NCBI GenBank assembly: GCA_016933355.1
Contig: JAFGBC010000072.1
Location: 1-10,205 of the forward strand
Direction of reading: 5' to 3'
Source: Candidatus Aminicenantota bacterium
Lineage (GTDB): Bacteria; Acidobacteriota; Aminicenantia; Aminicenantales; JAFGBC01
DNA length: 10,205 bases
The position numbers and the translations under genes are program-made. Positions 5,935 through 10,205 of the stretch are shown one piece after another. Every line of letters starts with the position of its first letter. Within the stretch, counting starts at the first letter, position 1. Below the pieces are notes generated by a model. The model saw only the letters and a program-made list of their open reading frames with translations, ran no database searches and was not told the DNA's origin.

Positions 5935-7239
5935 ATGAAGATCGCCGTCGTCGGCACGGGCTACGTGGGGCTGGTTACAGCGACCTGCCTGGCCGAGCTG
6001 GGGCATGCCGTGATCGGCCTGGACAAGGACCGGTCCAAGATCGTGACGATCCGGAGCGGGCGGGCCCCTTTCTACGAGCCCGGCCTCGACGACCTCCTCG
6101 CCGCGAACCTCAAGAAAGGAACTCTCCGCTTCACCGACGACGAGGCCGAGGCGATCCGCGCTTCCGAGGTCATCTTCGTCTGCGTCGGGACGCCGCCCCA
6201 GGAGGACGGGAGCGCCGACATGTCGCAGATCGAGGAGGTGGCCCGGACGATCGCCGCCAACCTCAACGGCTACAAGCTCGTCGTCGAGAAGAGCACGGTC
6301 CCGGTCAAGACCTCCGCCTGGATCAAGAAGGTCATGACGGCCTTCAAGAAGAGCGAGCACCCCTTCGACGTCGCCTCCAACCCCGAGTTCCTGCGCGAGG
6401 GGTCGGGCGTCGAGGACTTCATGAATCCCGACCGGGTCATGATCGGGGTCGAGACCGAGCGGGCCCGCGACCTCCTGGTCCGGATCTACGAACGGTTCCG
6501 GGACCGGGTCGTCATCAGCAACATCGACACGGCCGAGCTGGTCAAGCACGCCTCGAACTCCTTCCTGGCCATGAAGATCTCGTTCATCAACCGGATCGCC
6601 GACCTCTGCGAGCGGACCGACGCCGACGTCGAGATGGTCGCCCGCGGCATGGGACTCGACGACCGGATAGGCAAGGCCTTCCTCAAGGCCGGCCTCGGCT
6701 ACGGCGGATCCTGCTTCCCCAAGGACGTCAAGGCCCTGGCCAAGATCGGGAGCGAGCTCGGCGTCGACATGGCCCTGTTCCGGATGGTCGACGCCATCAA
6801 CGAGGACCGGATCCGCGTCTTTGTGGAGAAGGTCCGCAAGGCCGTCTGGATCCTCAAGGGCAAGACGGTCGGCGTCCTCGGCCTGGCCTTCAAGCCCGAG
6901 ACCGACGACATCCGCGAGGCGCCCAGCATCAAGGTCATCGACGATCTCCTCAAACAGGGAGCCCGCCTGAGGCTGTACGACCCCAAGGCGGCCGACAACA
7001 TGAAAGGCCTCTTCCCCGAAGACGGGCGAGCCGTGACCTACGTTTCCGATCCTTACGAGGCGGCCCGCGGCGCCCACATCCTCCTCGTCGTGACCGAGTG
7101 GGACGAGATCCGCAGGCTCGACCTGGCCAAGGTCAAGGCGCTCATGGTCAACCCGGTCCTCATCGACGGCCGGAACGTCTTCGATCCCGCCGCCGTCCGC
7201 GCCTTGGGGTTCGAATATGCCTCGATCGGCCGCGCGTAA
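5935..7239 (+). CDS. ugd: UDP-glucose 6-dehydrogenase
   Basis: The enzyme oxidises UDP-glucose to UDP-glucuronate with two NAD+, supplying GlcA (and, after epimerisation, GalA) for polysaccharides. The 434-aa length fits the bacterial Ugd/TuaD family. Key elements are GTGYVGLVTATCLAELGH (7-24) for NAD, VGTPPQEDGSADM (84-96), EKSTVPVKT (118-126) and NPEFLREG (149-156). The catalytic cysteine is C260 in GYGGSCFPKDVKAL (255-268), and GLAFKPETDDIREAPS (316-331) marks the C-terminal domain. The GGSCFPKD form separates it from the N-acetylhexosamine-type dehydrogenase immediately upstream, so the operon carries one enzyme of each branch. GAGGAG (5922-5927) precedes ATG by seven bases. The gap to the previous gene is 36 bp and holds a small hairpin. 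Confidence 0.95.
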   Translation: MKIAVVGTGYVGLVTATCLAELGHAVIGLDKDRSKIVTIRSGRAPFYEPGLDDLLAANLKKGTLRFTDDEAEAIRASEVIFVCVGTPPQEDGSADMSQIEEVARTIAANLNGYKLVVEKSTVPVKTSAWIKKVMTAFKKSEHPFDVASNPEFLREGSGVEDFMNPDRVMIGVETERARDLLVRIYERFRDRVVISNIDTAELVKHASNSFLAMKISFINRIADLCERTDADVEMVARGMGLDDRIGKAFLKAGLGYGGSCFPKDVKALAKIGSELGVDMALFRMVDAINEDRIRVFVEKVRKAVWILKGKTVGVLGLAFKPETDDIREAPSIKVIDDLLKQGARLRLYDPKAADNMKGLFPEDGRAVTYVSDPYEAARGAHILLVVTEWDEIRRLDLAKVKALMVNPVLIDGRNVFDPAAVRALGFEYASIGRA

Positions 7240-7249
7240 TCCGGTGTCG

Positions 7250-8059
7250 ATGACGATCCGACGCGCCCGCGACGTCGCTCCTCTTCTTCTCGCCCTCCTT
7301 TTCGGCTTGACCCTCGGGCTTCCGGCGCAGTCCGTCGAAGACCATCTCTGTAAGGGGGACGAGCTCTCCGCCCGGTTCGACGACGCCGGTGCCCTGGCCG
7401 AATACGAGAGCGTTCTCGCCCTCGACCCCGCGCATTTCGAAGGACTCTGGAAGGCGGCCCGGGCCCGGATGATCCTCGGCGACAGGATCACCTACGAGCA
7501 GGCGGACCGCGAGGAGCGGCGTCAGGCTCAGTACGAGGCCGGCCGGGCCCTGATCCGGCGGGCGCTGGCCGTGCGTCCCGACGACGCCTACGCCCTCTAC
7601 CTGAACGCCGCGCTCCTCGGCCGCCTCGCGGACTACAAGAGCCGGGCGCAGCAGGTGGCGCTGGCGCGAACGATCAAGGCCGAGCTCGACAAGGTCCTCG
7701 AGCTGGACCCTAAGAACGACATGGCCTGGCACGCCTGGGCCTACTGGCACCTGACCCTGGCTCAGATCGGCGGCGCGGTCCGTTTTTTGGGAAGCGTCAT
7801 CTACGGCCGTCTTCCTAAAGGGAGCTACGACGAGGCGGTGCGCGGATTTCAAACGGCCGTCTCCCTCAACCCGGACTACGGCAACCACCGCATCCAGCTG
7901 GCCCGGACCTACGCCGCCATGAAGAAGCCCGACCTGGCCGAGGCGGAGCTGAGGGCCGCGATCGCTTGTCCCGATCAGACATCCCTCTGCGCGTATTACA
8001 GGGATTGGGCGAGGCACATCCTGGCCCGGCTCGAGAGCGGGCGCCTCGACCCGCCCTGA
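7250..8059 (+). CDS. Secreted TPR protein resembling the RMDN family
   Basis: This 269-aa protein starts with a signal peptide: a basic n-region (RRAR, 4-7), a hydrophobic core (PLLLALLFGLTLG, 11-23) and a likely cleavage after LPA (24-26). TPR-like helical repeats follow, for example around 45-69, 97-124 and 141-165, with a good pair at 192-240. The block ELDPKNDMAWHAWAYWH (151-167), then GRLPKGSYDEAVRGFQTA (186-203) and LNPDYGNHRIQLARTY (206-221), recalls the TPR region of the eukaryotic RMDN (regulator of microtubule dynamics) family and its bacterial relatives. This is recognised from memory, not by search. It probably acts outside the cytoplasmic membrane as a protein-binding scaffold. 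ATG 7250 gives the cleanest signal peptide, 10 bp after ugd; in-frame ATG 7217 (overlapping ugd) and GTG 7244 are alternatives, and none has a clear ribosome site. A link to the glycan pathway is unproven. Confidence 0.78.
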   Translation: MTIRRARDVAPLLLALLFGLTLGLPAQSVEDHLCKGDELSARFDDAGALAEYESVLALDPAHFEGLWKAARARMILGDRITYEQADREERRQAQYEAGRALIRRALAVRPDDAYALYLNAALLGRLADYKSRAQQVALARTIKAELDKVLELDPKNDMAWHAWAYWHLTLAQIGGAVRFLGSVIYGRLPKGSYDEAVRGFQTAVSLNPDYGNHRIQLARTYAAMKKPDLAEAELRAAIACPDQTSLCAYYRDWARHILARLESGRLDPP

Positions 8060-8064
8060 TTTTT
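8039..8064 (+). terminator. Weak candidate intrinsic terminator at the operon end
   Basis: GGGCG (8039-8043) pairs with CGCCC (8052-8056) around an 8-nt loop. The TPR stop codon follows, then five Ts (8060-8064). The stem is short and overlaps coding sequence, so support is modest. It is nevertheless the only hairpin-plus-T-tract arrangement I see near the convergent junction with the minus-strand gene. Confidence 0.3.
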
Positions 8065-8120
8065 CCGAACCGCTTCGACCTTCCTCCCCGCCGAGATGCG
8101 CCGTGAGGGACGGACCGGCT

Positions 8121-10202
8121 TCACTCTTTTCTCAGGATCTCGAGCGCATGCGTCCAGCCTTCCGTCGCGATGACGAGGAGGTCGTCTTCTCCTTCCCGCT
8201 CGAGCCTGATGGAGACCGGCCGTCCATCCAGGACGGCTTCCAGCCGCGGTTTTCGGGCGTGTCGGGACGTTCCCTCGTCGGGGGACATCGGCCAGGGGCT
8301 CAGGATGCGGATTTCGCCGGAGCCGGGGACGTTGGAGGCGAAGCGGAGCGTGATGCGATCGGCCGCGGCGTCGAATGCGTAGTCATAAGCCGCGTATCGG
8401 CCGCAGGCGGGAAGGTCGACACGGATGCGGCCGCTGTCCGTCCCCAGCCTCGGCTCGAGCGATAGGGCGTCGTGGTCGAGCCGGACGCCGAAGTAGCCCT
8501 CGATCAGAGCCAGGGCCAGGCTGCCGGCGCTTCCCGAGTAGAAATCGCTGCCGCGCGGCGCGCCGTCCCGGGCTTCCCACTCGTGGAGCCCGAGGTTGGC
8601 GGCGTTCTTCGCGGCGATCTCGAGGAGCTTCGCCCGCGCCGTCCGGGCCATGCCCCGCCGGAACATCTCGGCGACCAGCTTGCCTCCGAACCAGTCCCAC
8701 TGGCCGCCGTTCTGGTACTCGTACGGCTCGTCGAGGCCCGGGTGCTTGAAAAACCCGGCCGGGTAGGGCGGGAGCAGGACGCCGCTCACCGTCGAGACGC
8801 CGAACCTCGCCTGCCGCTCGACGGCCGCCGTGAAGATACGAGCCGCTTTATCACCATCCGCGATGCCCGCCCGGACGGCCTGGACGTTCCCGCCCATCGC
8901 GAAGATGTCTTCCTCGGCGATCTCATGGGTCAGGTCGTCGAGGTGGATGTGCATGCGGTAGAAGCCCTTGTCCTCTTGCCAGAGGAGGCGGTTCGCGTTC
9001 GCGGCCACGGCCTCCGCGCGGTCGTTCCAGATCGCCCGACGCTTCTCGTCGCCCAGACGGTCGTGGAGGACGGCCAGGGCGCGGGCCGCCTCGACGAACA
9101 TGGCTTGATCGTAGATATCGCACGTCCAGTGAGTCGTTTCCCCGGCGTAGATCGCGCTCTGGTCGGCGTCCACGATCTCGACGTCGCCCCAGTCGGCCGT
9201 GTGGGCGCCCGTGATCAATCCCCGCCGTTCATCGCGGCGTTCGCGATAGACATAGTCCAAGGCGCGGTCGAGACGCTCGATCGCCGGGGATCCCGCCGCG
9301 TCCTCCCGCAGCCATTCGACGCCGGCCAGTCGGGCGGTCTCGTAGGCGGCCAGGACGGCGCTCGCTTCCTGGTCGGTCTCGACCGTGTTCTTGTCGGCGC
9401 CGCCGCCGGCGTCGATCCAGTCCTCGAGCCCGCCGTCCGCCCGCTGTCGGGCCAGATGCTCGACGAGCCAGGAACGCGTCTCGCCCAGGCCGTAGAAATT
9501 GCGGGAGGCGGGGATGATCGTCGCCGCGTCGCGGAGCCAGATCTGAGGGTAACCGCCGCCCGCGAAAAAGCCGCGGACCTCGCCGGTCCGCCCCGCGAAA
9601 GCCACTTCGTTGCGGCGCAGCGTGATGCGGATCAGGCGGAAGAGCCTGTTGACGTCGGCGACGCTCGATTCGATCCGAGTCACGCCCGCCCCGCTCAGCT
9701 GGAAGGGCGCGCGATCCTCCGTCCAGTCGCGGGTCCGGACCTCGAGCGGAATCGTCAGGGTTCTCGATCCTTCGTCTTTGAACCAGGCGTTGCCTTCGCG
9801 CAGGAGGTCGAACTCGAGCCCGTAGCCGCCCTGTCCGAGCGGGGCCTTGATCCGGACCTTGACGGCGGCCTCGCGGCCGGGCGCAATGCGGCCGGGGAGC
9901 GGCGTCCGCGGGTTGTCGAAGCGGAGGACGCGGCCGTCGGCGTGGAGGAGATGGTAGGAGAGGAGGACCGGGCTCTCGCCGGTCGGGAGAAGAGACGCGC
10001 GGCCTTCGTTCCGGACCGTGATCTCGAGCTCGACCGGCTCCGCTTCGAATCCTTCCAGCGTTGCGACGGAGCTTCGGAGGGAAACGCGCTTCGCCCCCTC
10101 GTCTTTACCGGCCGGCTTTTTGCAGGCGGGGGCGAAGCCGAGGATGAACAGGAAGAACGCGAGGAGGCCCGCCGGAGCGAGTCCGTTCGCGACGCTTTTC
10201 AC
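8121..10202 (-). CDS. Lipoprotein with Ig-like domain and six-hairpin glycoside-hydrolase-type catalytic domain
   Basis: This 693-aa protein starts with a lipoprotein-like signal: K2, hydrophobic core LLAFFLFILGF (13-23), then APAC with C27 as likely lipidated residue (a loose lipobox). Residues about 45-156 form a beta-sandwich with VELEITVRNEG (57-67), NPRTPLPGRIAPG (97-109) and GYGLEFDLLREGNAWF (126-141). This is a type of domain I recall from capsule and glycosyltransferase-linked proteins. Residues about 180-575 look like an (alpha/alpha)6 barrel of the amylo-alpha-1,6-glucosidase/GH63/GH94-like fold. Landmarks are PQIWLRDAATI (219-229), NTVETDQEASA (272-282), HTADWGD (334-340), YEYQNGGQWDWFGG (494-507) and GLHEWEA (538-544). 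Acidic residues in these motifs are catalytic candidates. A C-terminal beta domain follows. The substrate and GH family are uncertain. The GTG start at 10202 is three bases from the window edge, so an upstream start cannot be excluded. It could trim or remodel a surface glycan outside the membrane. Confidence 0.8.
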   Translation of the reverse strand: MKSVANGLAPAGLLAFFLFILGFAPACKKPAGKDEGAKRVSLRSSVATLEGFEAEPVELEITVRNEGRASLLPTGESPVLLSYHLLHADGRVLRFDNPRTPLPGRIAPGREAAVKVRIKAPLGQGGYGLEFDLLREGNAWFKDEGSRTLTIPLEVRTRDWTEDRAPFQLSGAGVTRIESSVADVNRLFRLIRITLRRNEVAFAGRTGEVRGFFAGGGYPQIWLRDAATIIPASRNFYGLGETRSWLVEHLARQRADGGLEDWIDAGGGADKNTVETDQEASAVLAAYETARLAGVEWLREDAAGSPAIERLDRALDYVYRERRDERRGLITGAHTADWGDVEIVDADQSAIYAGETTHWTCDIYDQAMFVEAARALAVLHDRLGDEKRRAIWNDRAEAVAANANRLLWQEDKGFYRMHIHLDDLTHEIAEEDIFAMGGNVQAVRAGIADGDKAARIFTAAVERQARFGVSTVSGVLLPPYPAGFFKHPGLDEPYEYQNGGQWDWFGGKLVAEMFRRGMARTARAKLLEIAAKNAANLGLHEWEARDGAPRGSDFYSGSAGSLALALIEGYFGVRLDHDALSLEPRLGTDSGRIRVDLPACGRYAAYDYAFDAAADRITLRFASNVPGSGEIRILSPWPMSPDEGTSRHARKPRLEAVLDGRPVSIRLEREGEDDLLVIATEGWTHALEILRKE

Positions 10203-10205
10203 CGG

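Noticed and set aside
5578..7491. 637-aa open frame on the minus strand
   Set aside because: It is antisense to ugd and the end of the upstream dehydrogenase. Its composition is rich in D, G, L, V and R, as expected from reading GC-rich codons backwards, and it shows no motifs. The plus-strand genes have clear catalytic signatures.
8101..8113. CCGT/ACGG hairpin in the convergent gap as terminator for the minus-strand gene
   Set aside because: The stem is only four base pairs and is not followed by a T run on the minus strand.

Overview
The window comes from a GC-rich bacterial chromosome, roughly two thirds G+C by eye, with third codon positions dominated by C and G (for example GTC for valine). 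That bias leaves very long spurious open frames on the opposite strand. The family types suggest an uncultured high-GC lineage such as Aminicenantes/Acidobacteriota or a deltaproteobacterial relative. No rRNA or marker gene is present, so this placement is only a guess. I see no tRNA, IS element, CRISPR array or pseudogene.

Layout: positions 1-226 are non-coding and form a compact regulatory region. It holds a near-consensus rightward promoter (120-148), a candidate leftward promoter (52-82) that would serve something beyond the left edge, and three copies of CTTGNNAAATCG (75-130). Two of those copies lie over the two -35 boxes. A leader hairpin (188-204) precedes the first gene. From 227 to about 8059 seven or eight genes run rightward, packed like an operon: a small ribbon-helix-helix-like protein, ATP sulfurylase (sat), an alkaline-phosphatase-superfamily hydrolase, APS kinase (cysC), a WbpP-like UDP-sugar 4-epimerase, a WbpA/TviB-like UDP-sugar dehydrogenase, a UDP-glucose 6-dehydrogenase (ugd), and a secreted TPR protein resembling the eukaryotic RMDN family. 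Most gaps are under 75 bp and two junctions overlap. On the minus strand, 8121-10202 encodes a lipoprotein with an N-terminal Ig-like domain and an (alpha/alpha)6 glycoside-hydrolase-type domain. It converges on the operon across a 61-bp gap.

How the genes fit together: Sat plus CysC convert sulfate and ATP to PAPS, the donor for sulfotransferases. The epimerase and two dehydrogenases make UDP-activated uronic acids (UDP-GlcA and UDP-HexNAcA types). The best single reading is a precursor module for a sulfated, uronic-acid-containing cell-surface or exported glycan. The sulfotransferases, glycosyltransferases and export genes would lie outside the window. The phosphatase-superfamily enzyme between sat and cysC has no assigned role. 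The small DNA-binding-like protein is a good candidate to bind the repeats in its own promoter. These pathway links are inference; the enzyme family calls rest on visible motifs.
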